Shown here piece by piece: positions 31,812 to 40,730 of a stretch of 64,000 nucleotides of DNA. Position 1 is the stretch's first letter. Every line of letters begins with the position of its first letter. The position numbers were made by a program, and so were the translations under genes. The notes below the pieces were generated by a model. That model had not been told where the DNA came from. It saw nothing but the letters and a program-made list of their open reading frames with translations, and searched no databases. Source of the DNA: JBGQOG01 sp052113705 (GTDB taxonomy: Bacteria; Pseudomonadota; Alphaproteobacteria; Rhodobacterales; Rhodobacteraceae); contig NZ_JBGQOG010000015.1 of the NCBI RefSeq assembly GCF_052113705.1, positions 58,044 to 122,043 on the forward strand, written 5' to 3'.

Positions 31812-33860
31812 TCATAGGGGCCCGCGCAGGGCCACCTGATCCGGCGCATCAGCCACAGCCGCATCCGCGGCCCGCATCTGCCGCGGATGGATCCGCAGGG
31901 CACGCAGCGCGTTCAGGATCACCGCCGCGTCGATCAGCTCTTGCAGCAGCGCCCCCTGTACCGGCGCAAGATAGCCCAGCGCCGCCGCGATCATCCCCAG
32001 AACCGAGAGGCCGATCCCCACGGCCACGCTTTGAAAGGCGATGCGCCGCGCGCCCTGCGCCACCTCGATCCCCGCCAGCAACCGGTCGAGATGATCGACC
32101 AGCAGCACGACATCCGCCGCCTCCGCCGAGGCCGCCGCCCCGCGCGCCCCCATCGCCACCCCGATATCCGCCGCCGCCAGCGCGGGGGCATCATTGACGC
32201 CATCCCCCACCATCATCACCGGGCCGTTCTTGCGCTCGCTCAGCACCAAAAGCACCTTTTGATCTGGGGTCAGCTCGGCGCGCACGGCATCGAGACCCAG
32301 CCCCGCCGTCACCGCCTCGGCCACCGCGCGGCGGTCTCCGGTGGCCAGCAGGATGCGCCCGATGCCCAAGCGCCGCAGCCCGGCAAGGAGCTCCGCCGTG
32401 CCCGGGCGCAGCGCATCGGCCAGCACCAGATGCCCCATCAGCTGCCCGTCCACGCCCAGCGCCACGATGACCGAACCGGCCTCTGCGGCGGCAATGTCAA
32501 CCTGCGCCAGCCCCAGCCGCGCCGCCACGAAAGCCGCGCCGCCGACCAGAACCGCGCGACCCTCAATCACACCCGCGACACCTTCGCCGGGGATCTCGAC
32601 CACGTCATGCGGCACCGGCAGCACACAGCCCCCCGCACTGCCCCCCGCGCGACCCTCTGCACTGCCCCGCGCGCGCGCAGCGGCCACGATGGCCTGCGCA
32701 ATCGGGTGCTTGGACGCCTGATCCAGCGCGGCGGCAAAGCGCAACACCTCGTCCCCGGACAGCGCGCCTGTGGCATGGACCGAAACGATCTGCGGCCGCC
32801 CGTCGGTCAGCGTGCCGGTCTTGTCGAGGATCAGCGTGCGGATCCGCGCCAGCGCCTCCAGCGGTTTGGCGCCCTTGATCAGCACCCCGAAATGCGCCGC
32901 CCGCGACAGGCCCGCCACCAGCGCCACCGGCACCGCAAGGATCAGGGGACAGGGCGTCGCCACCACCAGTACCGCCACCGCCCGGATCGGATCGCCGGTG
33001 AACCACCAGGCGGCACCGGCCAGCATCAGGGTGACGATCAGGAACATCAGCGACCAGCGGTCGGCCATCCGCGCCATCGGCGCCTTGGCGGCCTGCGCCT
33101 CCTCGACCAGCCGCACGATACCGGCATAGGTGCTGTCGGCCGCCGCCCGCGACACCCGCAGGTCAAACGCATCGCCCGCATTGGTCGATCCGCTCATCAC
33201 ATCCTGCCCGCGCGCCAGACGCACCGGCATCGCCTCGCCGGTCAGCGCCGATTGGTCGAGCATCGCCCGCTCGCTTTCCACCCGACCATCCACCGGCGCC
33301 ACATCGCCCTGACGGATCAGCAACAGATCGCCCGGCGCGATGGCCTCCAGCGCCACCTCCTCCAGCGCGCCCTGCAGCTGCCGGGTCGCGGTGCGCGGCA
33401 CACGGGACAACAGGTCGCTCATTTCCCGCCGCGCCCGGCCCTCGGCAAAACTCTCCAGAAAAGTGCCGCCGGAATACATCAGCGCCACCACCGCCGCCGC
33501 CAGCGTTTCGTCAAACAGCAGCGCCGCCGACATCGAGAGCGCGGCCACAATGTCGAGCCCGACCTCGCCCTTTGCGAGGCTGCGCACAATCTCAACCACC
33601 AGACCAATCAGCACGGGGATCACCCCGAGCGTCCAGACCACCGCCGCAGCCCCGGGCAGCGCCATTGTCCAAAGTCCAAGCCCCACCGCCAGCCCGAGTG
33701 TTGCAACAGCCAGCAGCAGGACCTTCAGCCGATCCTGCATCATCATCCCCATGCGCGCATCCTTCCCGGGCGAACCGGGAGAGCGATCCGATGGGAGCAC
33801 GGCGCCGGTGGAGGGCGAAGGCCGGGCACCATGGCGGCGGGGACGGTCAAAATTCCGCAT
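31812..33860 (-). CDS. Heavy-metal P1B-type ATPase without N-terminal HMA domain
   Basis: A protein of about 682 aa. It has all P-type signatures: TGEAMPVR (actuator), ATPCPLILAVPVAL (metal-site helix), DKTGTLTDGRP (phosphorylated Asp), KHPIAQAI (HP locus) and GDGVNDAPALAAADIGVAMG. There is no N-terminal heavy-metal-associated CxxC domain; residues 1-36 are basic and disordered. The metal motif is TPC, not CPC or SPC, as in the P1B-5 group, for which Ni/Fe transport has been proposed. A low-complexity insertion (GSAEGRAGGSAGG) lies in the nucleotide domain. The ATG at 33860 has GGAGG ten bases upstream; an ATG at 33752 with AAGGA seven bases upstream is equally possible. It stands alone, converging on metY. 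Confidence 0.88.
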   Translation of the reverse strand: MRNFDRPRRHGARPSPSTGAVLPSDRSPGSPGKDARMGMMMQDRLKVLLLAVATLGLAVGLGLWTMALPGAAAVVWTLGVIPVLIGLVVEIVRSLAKGEVGLDIVAALSMSAALLFDETLAAAVVALMYSGGTFLESFAEGRARREMSDLLSRVPRTATRQLQGALEEVALEAIAPGDLLLIRQGDVAPVDGRVESERAMLDQSALTGEAMPVRLARGQDVMSGSTNAGDAFDLRVSRAAADSTYAGIVRLVEEAQAAKAPMARMADRWSLMFLIVTLMLAGAAWWFTGDPIRAVAVLVVATPCPLILAVPVALVAGLSRAAHFGVLIKGAKPLEALARIRTLILDKTGTLTDGRPQIVSVHATGALSGDEVLRFAAALDQASKHPIAQAIVAAARARGSAEGRAGGSAGGCVLPVPHDVVEIPGEGVAGVIEGRAVLVGGAAFVAARLGLAQVDIAAAEAGSVIVALGVDGQLMGHLVLADALRPGTAELLAGLRRLGIGRILLATGDRRAVAEAVTAGLGLDAVRAELTPDQKVLLVLSERKNGPVMMVGDGVNDAPALAAADIGVAMGARGAAASAEAADVVLLVDHLDRLLAGIEVAQGARRIAFQSVAVGIGLSVLGMIAAALGYLAPVQGALLQELIDAAVILNALRALRIHPRQMRAADAAVADAPDQVALRGPL

Positions 33861-34320
33861 GTCATCTCTTCCTCCGGTGAGGCCCGCACGGCCCGGGTGC
33901 CGACGCGACGGGCGCGCGTGAGCGGAGTCTAGCGCCTCCGAAAGTGCCTGACCCTGTTCTAGATCATGCCGCGCCGGTAAAATGGCGCCCGGATATAAAA
34001 TGCGTGCCGGTAAACGTGCCTCCCGGCACAACAGCTCCGGCAAGGCACCCCGCCAGCAAAGTGCCCCCGCCAGCAACCTGCTTCCAACAGCAATGTGCTC
34101 CGTGGCTTGGATCACAGTGCCATCGGTGCGGGCCCTCCTCAGCCGCGCATGCCGTTCCCCGCGCCCCCGGTGCGGCCCGTCCCGCGGTGCCGCCCTCGCC
34201 CCCCCCGGCAGCAGCGGACCCCGGCGGGGACGTAACGCGCAGTGCATACCACCCCGGCGGGGAAACACGGGCGCGGCTCCTGCCGCCCAGCTCCGCCAAC
34301 AGCCCCCGCCCGGGCAACGA
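33861..34320. other. Gene-free region between LysR and the P1B ATPase, with degenerate 16-17 bp repeats
   Basis: 460 bases with no credible gene. At 34039-34105 four degenerate tandem units of 16-17 bp begin with GGCAA or AGCAA (34039, 34055, 34072, 34089). A small inverted repeat CGGAG / CTCCG with 8 bases between lies at about 33913-33932, where a promoter of the ATPase could be; this is weak evidence for a metal-responsive operator. Confidence 0.45.
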
Positions 34321-35217
34321 TCACGCGCCGCGCGACATCCGAAAGAAGTCGATGAAGGCGCGCAGGGCCGGACGCATCTGCCGCCGCGAGGGGTAATAGA
34401 TGTAAAAGCCGTCAAAGGGCGGGCACCAATCTTGCATCACCCCGATCAGACGCCCGTCGGCGATCTCTGCCTGCACCGTATCTTCAAACAGGAACGCCAG
34501 GCCAACACCGCCGACAGCCGCGCGCAGGATCAGCTCCTGCTGCGGCAAGATCAGGTTGCCCTTGACCTCGACGCTGAGGGCATGGCCGTCTTTTTCCAGC
34601 TCCCAGCGGTAGATGCGGCCACTGTCAAACCGGCGCCGGATGCAGTTATGGCCCGCCAGATCGCGTGGATGTTCAGGCGGTGGATGCCGGGCGAAATAGG
34701 CGGGTGCCGCCACAATCACCGCCCGGCGGGGCGGACTGGCCGGGACCGCGATCATATCCGCCTCCAGACTCTCGCCCAGCCGGATCCCGGCGTCATAGCC
34801 CCCGAGCACGATGTCCTCAAACCTGTCCGAGGTGCGGATATCCAGCTCAATCCGCGGAAAGGCCGCGCAGAACTGCGGCAAACGGCGCATGATGATCTCA
34901 TCGGCCGCAAGGCGGGGCATGGTGATCCGCAGGGGGCCTGCGGGCTGATCGCCGGGCTCGGCCACCGCGCGCAACGCCTGCCCGATCTCGCCAAGCGGGG
35001 CCGAGACGCGGCGCAACAGCTGCGCGCCCTCCTCTGTCGGGCGGGTCGCGCGGGTGGTGCGCGCCAAGAGCCGCACCCCAAGGCTGTCCTCAAGGGCCGA
35101 GACCGCGTGGCTGACCGCTGACGGGGCGATGCCCAGCCGGTCTGCCGCGGCGCGAAAGCTGCCGCTCTCGGCGACGGTCACGAAAACCACCAGCCGGGAA
35201 AGGCCTGTTCTGTCCAT
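34321..35217 (-). CDS. LysR-family transcriptional regulator
   Basis: A protein of 298 aa. The N-terminal winged HTH (1-60) reads LSRLVVFVTVAESGSFRAAADRLGIAPSAVSHAVSALEDSLGVRLL, followed by the effector-binding domain (about 90-295) with IELDIRTSDRFEDIVLGGYDAGIRLGE. It is divergent from an aldo/keto reductase with 126 bases between, the typical LysR arrangement, and a LysR-box-like palindrome lies in the gap. Members of this CrgA/YafC-like group often control neighbouring oxidoreductase genes in response to aldehydes or quinones; the ligand is unknown. Confidence 0.9.
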   Translation of the reverse strand: MDRTGLSRLVVFVTVAESGSFRAAADRLGIAPSAVSHAVSALEDSLGVRLLARTTRATRPTEEGAQLLRRVSAPLGEIGQALRAVAEPGDQPAGPLRITMPRLAADEIIMRRLPQFCAAFPRIELDIRTSDRFEDIVLGGYDAGIRLGESLEADMIAVPASPPRRAVIVAAPAYFARHPPPEHPRDLAGHNCIRRRFDSGRIYRWELEKDGHALSVEVKGNLILPQQELILRAAVGGVGLAFLFEDTVQAEIADGRLIGVMQDWCPPFDGFYIYYPSRRQMRPALRAFIDFFRMSRGA

Positions 35218-35247
35218 GGGCTGCGGCCTCCGTGGCGGCGATCATTG

Positions 35248-35262
35248 ATCTGAATATTAGAT
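35248..35262. promoter_or_regulatory. LysR-type operator
   Basis: ATCTGAATATTAGAT is a near-perfect palindrome containing the T-N11-A pattern (T at 35249, A at 35261) between the divergent LysR and aldo/keto reductase genes, 31 bases from the LysR start. Confidence 0.55.
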
Positions 35263-35343
35263 GACCACAGTCAGAATTGCACGGGTTATGCCGCACTATC
35301 GCACCGCCTATCCTCCCTGCATCACCCAAGCACGGAGACGGGA

Positions 35344-36339
35344 ATGGATATGCGCAAAATGGGGCCGCTGGCTGTGTCGGCCATCGGGCTGGGCTGCATG
35401 GGGCTCAGTCAGGCCTATGGGGTGCAGGATGAGGCGGCCTCGGTCCGCACTTTGCACCGGGCGGTGGACCTTGGGGTCACCTTCTTTGACACCGCCGAAA
35501 TCTACGGCCCGCTGCGCAATGAACAGCTGCTGGGTCGGGCCTTGAAGGCCAGCCGCGACCGTCTGGTGATCGCGACCAAATTCGGCTTTACCTATCGCGG
35601 GGACCGCCATGATTTCGGCGAGGCCACCGGCACCGACGGCAGCCCCGCCAATGCCCGCCGCGTCGCCGAAGCCTCGCTCCGGCGGCTGCAGACGGATGTG
35701 ATTGACCTGTATTACCTGCACCGGCCCGATCCCGCCGTGCCGATCGAGGAAAGCGTCGGGGCGATGGCCGATCTCGTGCGCGAGGGCAAGGTGCGCGCCA
35801 TCGGCCTGTCGGAAGTGTCACCCGAGGCGCTGCGCCGGGCACAGGCCACACATCCGATTGCGGCACTGCAAAGCGAATATTCGCTCTGGACCCGCGATGT
35901 CGAAACCAATGGCATCCTGCAGACCTGCCGCGAACTGGGCATTGCCTTTGTGCCGTTCAGCCCGCTGGGACGCGGCTTTCTGACCGGCACCCTCCCCCCG
36001 GTCGCAGCGCTGGAGCCGGGCGATTTTCGCCGCACGCTGCCACGGTTTCAGCCCGAAAACGCCGAAGCCAATGCCAAACCGCTGCGCGTGATTGCCGAGA
36101 TCGCGCAGGCGCAGGGGGCAAGTGCGGCGCAGGTCGCGCTGGCCTGGGTGCTGGCGCAGGGCGCCGACATCATCCCCATTCCCGGCGCCAAGCGCATTCC
36201 GCATCTGGAGGAGAACGTGGCGGCCACGGACCTGCGGCTGTCGGCGGCGGCGCTGACCCGTCTCGACGCGGCCTTTGCCCCCGAAAACATCGCGGGCCAC
36301 CGCTATCCCGAAGTCTGGGCGCGGATGGTCGGGACATGA
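35344..36339 (+). CDS. Aldo/keto reductase
   Basis: A protein of 331 aa, an NADPH-dependent TIM-barrel reductase of aldehydes or ketones (AKR13/YakC-like). Catalytic Asp and Tyr are in TFFDTAEIYGPLRNEQLLG, Lys in VIATKFGF and His in DLYYLHRPDPAVPIEESV; the C-terminal cofactor site is in IPIPGAKRIPHLEENV. A GGAGACGGG stretch precedes the ATG. It diverges from lysR and overlaps by ATGA the remnant of a short-chain dehydrogenase, so the two formed an operon. Confidence 0.9.
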   Translation: MDMRKMGPLAVSAIGLGCMGLSQAYGVQDEAASVRTLHRAVDLGVTFFDTAEIYGPLRNEQLLGRALKASRDRLVIATKFGFTYRGDRHDFGEATGTDGSPANARRVAEASLRRLQTDVIDLYYLHRPDPAVPIEESVGAMADLVREGKVRAIGLSEVSPEALRRAQATHPIAALQSEYSLWTRDVETNGILQTCRELGIAFVPFSPLGRGFLTGTLPPVAALEPGDFRRTLPRFQPENAEANAKPLRVIAEIAQAQGASAAQVALAWVLAQGADIIPIPGAKRIPHLEENVAATDLRLSAAALTRLDAAFAPENIAGHRYPEVWARMVGT

Positions 36340-36500
36340 ACCGCTTTCGCGGCAAGCGCCTGCGGATCACCGGCGGCACCCGGGGAAGCGTACGGTGCTT
36401 CACCGGGCTGTGGCAGAACGCGGCACCCGCCGCGCGGCACGGCCCGGGGCGGCACGGCCCGCAGTGGGGCGGACGACGGTGGGGCGGCACGGCGCGCTGA
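36336..36500 (+). pseudogene. Remnant of a short-chain dehydrogenase gene
   Basis: An ATG overlapping the aldo/keto reductase stop (ATGA) opens a reading frame starting NRFRGKRLRITGGTRGS, which is the N-terminus of an SDR with its TGGTRG nucleotide-binding motif. The frame then loses the pattern and ends at a TGA at 36498-36500 after about 54 codons. In the plus-one frame directly after the break, HRAVAERGTR resembles the next part of an SDR (helix after the glycine motif). The remaining ~200 residues of a normal SDR are missing; about 40 bases on lies the convergent Lrp gene. So it is truncated and frameshifted. Confidence 0.65.
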
Positions 36501-36542
36501 CGGCTGCCGCAGCAGCTGGCGCCGCGCCAGACGGCACAGCGG

Positions 36543-37031
36543 TCACGGCGCGCTGCGGATCACCGGGAGCTTGCTGGAAGATTTCATCTCGCGCAGCGAC
36601 AGATTGGAGCGGATCCCGGTGACGCCGGGCAGTCTGCGCAACGTGCCTTCGACAAAGGCGCTGTAATCATCAAGATCCTGCGCCACCGCGATCAGCAGGA
36701 AGTCATCGGCGCCCGTGGTATTGTGGCAGGCGAGGATGTTGGGCGAAGCCTCGATGATGCGCTGAAATTCGGCCGTCGCGGCCGGGTCGTGTTCGCTGCA
36801 GCGCAATTGCACGAAGGCCATCACGCCCAGCCCCAACTTCCGGCGGTTCAGCCGGGCCTGATACCCTTCGATGATGCCGCCCTCTTCCAGCCGCTTCAGC
36901 CGCCGCCAGCAGGGCGTCTCGCTCATCGACAGATGCTCTGCCAGCTTTGCATTGGTCATCCGGCCATCCTCCTGCAACAGTTGCAGAATCCGGGCATTGA
37001 TGGCGTCGATGGCGGGCATGATGGCGGACAT
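36543..37031 (-). CDS. Lrp/AsnC-family regulator
   Basis: A protein of 162 aa. The AsnC HTH (about 5-55) reads IDAINARILQLLQEDGRMTNAKLAEHLSMSETPCWRRLKRLEEGG, and the C-terminal RAM/ligand domain includes HNTTGADDFLLIAVAQDLDDYSAFV. The first Met at 37031 has AGGAG ten bases upstream; an ATG at 37019 (PAIDAIN) is nearly as likely. It is divergent from a zinc alcohol dehydrogenase, suggesting it controls that gene; such regulators usually respond to an amino acid. Confidence 0.9.
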   Translation of the reverse strand: MSAIMPAIDAINARILQLLQEDGRMTNAKLAEHLSMSETPCWRRLKRLEEGGIIEGYQARLNRRKLGLGVMAFVQLRCSEHDPAATAEFQRIIEASPNILACHNTTGADDFLLIAVAQDLDDYSAFVEGTLRRLPGVTGIRSNLSLREMKSSSKLPVIRSAP

Positions 37032-37072
37032 GGGGCAGAATCTCCTGCTTGCGGGTATATTCGGGGCAGACA

Positions 37073-37093
37073 TTTGCCGATATTCTGCGCAAA
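37073..37093. promoter_or_regulatory. Candidate Lrp-type palindrome in the lrp / alcohol dehydrogenase gap
   Basis: TTTGC and GCAAA arms, 11 bases apart, centred between the divergent genes. Arm length is only 5 bp, so this is a weak call. Confidence 0.3.
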
Positions 37094-37174
37094 CGGGAAA
37101 GATTGGCAAAGGTCTTTCGCGTGAAATACGTAGACTGGTCGCAACCCCAACCCGACCGCGACAGGAGATGCCCG

Positions 37175-38218
37175 ATGAAGGCCGTGCTGTTTGAGACCTT
37201 TGGCCAAGCCCCGTCGCTGGCCACGCTGGCAGACCCCACCCCCGCCCCGCATGGTGTGGTGATCAAGGTGGAGGCCACCGGCCTGTGCCGCAGCGACTGG
37301 CATGGCTGGATGGGACATGACCCCGACATCACGCTGCCGCATGTGCCGGGGCATGAGCTGGCGGGAAAGGTGCAGGCGATTGGCAAAGATGTAACGCGTT
37401 GGGCCATCGGCGACCGGGTGACGGTGCCCTTTGTCGGCGGTTGCGGGGCCTGCCCGGAATGCCGCGCCGGGCATCAGCAGGTCTGTCACAGCCAGTTCCA
37501 GCCCGGCTTTACCCATTGGGGTTCGTTTGCGGAATATGTCGGCATCCATCAGGCCGATCTCAACCTCGTGGCCCTGCCCGAGAGCATGGACTTCGCCACC
37601 GCGGCCAGCCTCGGCTGCCGCTTTGCCACCGCCTTCCGCGCCATCGTGGATCAGGGGAAAACCTCAGCCGGACAATGGGTTGCGGTGCATGGCTGCGGCG
37701 GCGTCGGCCTTTCGGCAGTGATGATCGCCACGGCGGTCGGCGCGAATGTGGTGGCCATCGACATTGATGAGGCCAAGCTGGCGCTGGCCAGAGAGCTGGG
37801 GGCGGTGGCTACGATCAACGGCGCCACCGCCGCCAATGTGCCCGAGGCGGTGGCGGAGATCACCCGCGGTGGCGCGCATGTCTCGCTCGACGCGCTGGGG
37901 CATCCGGTGACCTGCTTCAACTCGGTCCTCAGCCTGCGGCGGCGCGGGAAACATGTGCAGGTGGGCTTGATGCTCGCCGATCACGCCGTTCCGGCGGTGC
38001 CGATGGCAAAGGTGATCGCGCATGAGCTTGAGATCCTCGGCAGCCACGGCATGCAGGCGCATCGCTATGATGCCATGTTGGACATGGTGCAGTCGGGCAA
38101 GCTGGATCCCGCGCGGCTGGTCGGCGCGCGGATCAGCCTGGCCGATGCCCCCGCCGCCCTGATGCGAATGGACCGGTTCGAAGCGGTCGGCGCAACCGTC
38201 ATCACCCAATTCGGCTGA
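37175..38218 (+). CDS. Zinc-dependent alcohol dehydrogenase
   Basis: A protein of 347 aa of the medium-chain dehydrogenase/reductase family. The catalytic zinc ligands are in GLCRSDWHGWMGHD and VPGHELAGKV, and the structural zinc loop has four cysteines in GGCGACPECRAGHQQVCHS. The Rossmann motif is VHGCGGVGLSAVMIATAVGA with an acidic residue (AIDID) after strand two, favouring NAD over NADP. AGGAG precedes the ATG at 37175. It is divergent from the Lrp regulator. Substrate unknown; a threonine-dehydrogenase-like or aldehyde-reducing role is possible given an Lrp partner. Confidence 0.88.
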   Translation: MKAVLFETFGQAPSLATLADPTPAPHGVVIKVEATGLCRSDWHGWMGHDPDITLPHVPGHELAGKVQAIGKDVTRWAIGDRVTVPFVGGCGACPECRAGHQQVCHSQFQPGFTHWGSFAEYVGIHQADLNLVALPESMDFATAASLGCRFATAFRAIVDQGKTSAGQWVAVHGCGGVGLSAVMIATAVGANVVAIDIDEAKLALARELGAVATINGATAANVPEAVAEITRGGAHVSLDALGHPVTCFNSVLSLRRRGKHVQVGLMLADHAVPAVPMAKVIAHELEILGSHGMQAHRYDAMLDMVQSGKLDPARLVGARISLADAPAALMRMDRFEAVGATVITQFG

Positions 38219-38554
38219 GCGCGGGCGGAGAGGGCCAAGCCGCCCGCATCGGGCGCCGCGCGGCAGGGCCCGGGCGCGCGCCGGAGCCCGGCCGGACCGC
38301 CAGATGCCGGGCCGCCGGTTGCGGATGGCCGGGCCGGTCTGCTGGCGGCGCCCCCTTGCGTGCCGCAGCACCGGCTGACCGGGCAGTTTTTCGCGCCCCG
38401 CCGCCGGATCTGCGCGCGAAAGAACTCCCGAGGTCCCGCGTTCAGGGCGCGCGGCGGCAGGGCTGATCGGCGCAAAACTCACATCAGGCGGCGGGATATG
38501 CCGGGCGAACCGCAAAGTGCCGCTGGCCGCTAGGGGCCGCTGCCGGGCGCGGCA
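38219..38554. other. GC-rich gene-free stretch between convergent genes
   Basis: 336 bases between the alcohol dehydrogenase and the sugar dehydrogenase stops. Apart from the hairpin at its left end, it has repeated GCCGGGCCG-like words and no credible ORF. Confidence 0.4.
38221..38247 (+). terminator. Hairpin after the alcohol dehydrogenase
   Basis: GCGGGCGG and CCGCCCGC form a perfect 8-bp stem with an 11-nt loop, starting 3 bases after the stop codon. It lacks a T-run. Confidence 0.45.
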
Positions 38555-39700
38555 TCACGGCGTCGGGGTCAGGCGCAGCAATGCCCCCGGATCGGCGTCC
38601 TCAATCACCCAGACCGCGCCATCCGGCGCCACGGCAACATCGCGGATCCGCGCGCCCATCTCCCAGCGTTCCGCCTCATCCGCCGCGTTGCCCGCCCCCA
38701 CGCTCACCCGCACCAGCGATGTTGCGGCCAGGCCACCGATCAGGGCCGATCCTTGCCAGGCCGGAAACATATCCCCTTGATAGAACGCCAGCCCCGCGGG
38801 CGCGATCACCGGGGTCCAGTAAACGGCAGGGGCCGCAAATTCCGGGTCTGTCGCATGATCGGGGATGGCGGTGCCGCTGTAATTGTCGCCGTTGGAGACG
38901 CGGGGCCAGCCATAATTCTCGCCCGCCTTGAGCAGATTGAACTCGTCACCGCCACGCGGCCCCATTTCATGCGCCCAGAGCCTCCCATCCGCCGCAAAGG
39001 CCAGCCCGTAGGGGTTGCGGTGTCCGGTCGTCCAGGTCTGCGCCCGCACGCCGCCCTCGCCCGCCATCGGATTGTCCGCGGGGATGCCGCCGTCAAGGGT
39101 GAGCCGCAGCACCTTGCCCCGCGCCATGTCGGGATCCTGCGCCGTTTCCGGCTCCATCCGGTCGCCGACGGTCAGAAACAGATGCTGTCCCGCCGGGTCA
39201 AAGGCGATGATACCGCCCGGTTGCCCCCGGCCCCCGGCAGGGGTCTGGCGCCAGATCACCGACAGATCGGCAAGCCGCGCCGCGCCCTCCTCCGCCACCA
39301 GCGTCGCGCGGGCAAGCGCCAGACGCGTACCCTCGGCCGCTGGCTCGACATAGGTCAGGTAGACGTGCCCGCTCTGCGCAAAGTCGGGCGCGACCGCCAC
39401 ATCCAGCAGGCCGTTCTGACCCGAGGCGGCGACATCCGGCACCCCCGCTAGTTTGGTCTTTGCGCCGTCCTGCCCCACCAGATAGGCACCGCCCGGCTTT
39501 TCGGTCACCAACAAGCGCCCGTCGGGCAAGAACGCCAAGGCCCAGGGGGTGTCAAACGCGGCCACCTTCTGGCTTTGAAAGGGGGCCGTATCGCGGGCGG
39601 CGCGCCCGCCCGCATTGATGCTTTCGGCCTGTGCCGCTGGCAAACTGACGACACAAGCGGCCATAAGCCCTGCGGTAACGGTGAAACTGCGCCCTGACAT
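38555..39700 (-). CDS. PQQ-type sugar dehydrogenase (Asd/YliI family), exported
   Basis: A protein of 381 aa with a signal peptide (TVTAGLMAACVVSLPAAQA). It has the six-bladed beta-propeller of soluble glucose/sorbosone dehydrogenases: TPWALAFLPDGRLLVTEKPGG, GQNGLLDVAVAPDF, VYLTYVEP, TTGHRNPYGLAFAADGRLW, HEMGPRGGDEFNLLKAGENYGWP and the terminal RIRDVAVAPDGAVWVIEDAD. It would oxidise an aldose in the periplasm with PQQ; some homologues have lost PQQ binding. It lies 198 bases downstream of the sugar ABC operon on the same strand. A joint sugar pathway is possible but unproven. Confidence 0.85.
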   Translation of the reverse strand: MSGRSFTVTAGLMAACVVSLPAAQAESINAGGRAARDTAPFQSQKVAAFDTPWALAFLPDGRLLVTEKPGGAYLVGQDGAKTKLAGVPDVAASGQNGLLDVAVAPDFAQSGHVYLTYVEPAAEGTRLALARATLVAEEGAARLADLSVIWRQTPAGGRGQPGGIIAFDPAGQHLFLTVGDRMEPETAQDPDMARGKVLRLTLDGGIPADNPMAGEGGVRAQTWTTGHRNPYGLAFAADGRLWAHEMGPRGGDEFNLLKAGENYGWPRVSNGDNYSGTAIPDHATDPEFAAPAVYWTPVIAPAGLAFYQGDMFPAWQGSALIGGLAATSLVRVSVGAGNAADEAERWEMGARIRDVAVAPDGAVWVIEDADPGALLRLTPTP

Positions 39701-39898
39701 CGGATCCTCCGGTTCTGCCCCGTTGTGCGACCGCCCCGGTCAGGGCCATCCCATCATAACGAGGGCGCACAGCCTTTGGTTTCCACCGTCCCGCGCTTTT
39801 CGATCCCGAAAGGTCGGCGCCCGCGCGCAATCCCCCCAAGGCCATCCTCAAACGCAGTCCACCAAACGCGGTTCACCGCGCGCAGAAACGGGGGCGGA

Positions 39899-40717
39899 TC
39901 AGCAGCCGAGGCCGAGCGCCTGCATCCGGGCGACGGTCTGCGGGATCAGCGCATAGCGGTCGCGCGGCTCGATGATCAGGCGCGGCGGCACGGGCAGACG
40001 GGCAAGCGCCGCCATGACCGGTGCCCAATGGATGCGCCCCTCCAGCGGATGCCAGTGGCGGTCGGCATGGCCATCGGCATCCTGCAGATGCACATGCCCC
40101 AACAGCGCCCCGGCATCGGAGATGAAATCCACCGGCGGCGGCGCGTTGTAGCGGCCATGCGCCAGCTCGGCATGCCCGGTATCGATCGAAAGCCGCAGAT
40201 TGGGGTGGTTGATGGTTTCCACCAGCGCCCGCCGGTCCGCCGGATCCGCATCCTCGATGTTTTCCAGCATCAAGGTGCAGCCGATCCCGTCCGCGCGCGC
40301 CAGCACCGGCGCCAGACACTCGGCCGCCGCCGCCAGCATCTGCCCGTGAATATCGGGATAATTGCGCCGGTTCAGCACATGCCAATAGGTGAAGGGGCTG
40401 TGCACAACCATATGCGTGCCGCCCAGAGCCTCGGCAATCTCCAGCCCTTGCAGCAGACGTGTGGTGATGACGGCCCGCAACTCCGGGTCGGGGTTGGCGA
40501 TGTCGAGGCCGAAGAACGGCCCGTGGATGCCAATCTCACCGGTATGCCCCGCGAGCGCCCGGGCCCAGGCGGCGGCTTTGGGCCGCCAGTCGCCCGTCAC
40601 GGCGGCGGGCGTCACGAAATCCTGTATCTCGACCGCGCGGCCGGGGCCCATGATCCAGTCGCGCAAAGGGGCGAAATCCGCGTAGTCCAGCGCCAGTCCC
40701 AGCAGGGGCAAATCCAT
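39899..40717 (-). CDS. Sugar phosphate isomerase/epimerase-like TIM-barrel protein
   Basis: A protein of 272 aa of the xylose-isomerase-like TIM-barrel (AP endonuclease 2) superfamily. Metal-binding residues are likely in HMVVHSPFTY, LMLENIEDADPADRRALVE, LRLSIDTGHAELAHG, GHVHLQDADGHADRHWHPLEGRIHW (read in parts) and IIEPRDRYAL. It is the last gene of the sugar ABC operon, 13 bases after the permease, so it probably acts on the imported sugar or a derivative. The reaction cannot be specified; an endonuclease IV-like role is less likely given the context. Confidence 0.8.
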   Translation of the reverse strand: MDLPLLGLALDYADFAPLRDWIMGPGRAVEIQDFVTPAAVTGDWRPKAAAWARALAGHTGEIGIHGPFFGLDIANPDPELRAVITTRLLQGLEIAEALGGTHMVVHSPFTYWHVLNRRNYPDIHGQMLAAAAECLAPVLARADGIGCTLMLENIEDADPADRRALVETINHPNLRLSIDTGHAELAHGRYNAPPPVDFISDAGALLGHVHLQDADGHADRHWHPLEGRIHWAPVMAALARLPVPPRLIIEPRDRYALIPQTVARMQALGLGC

Positions 40718-40730
40718 GACAATCTCCGGC

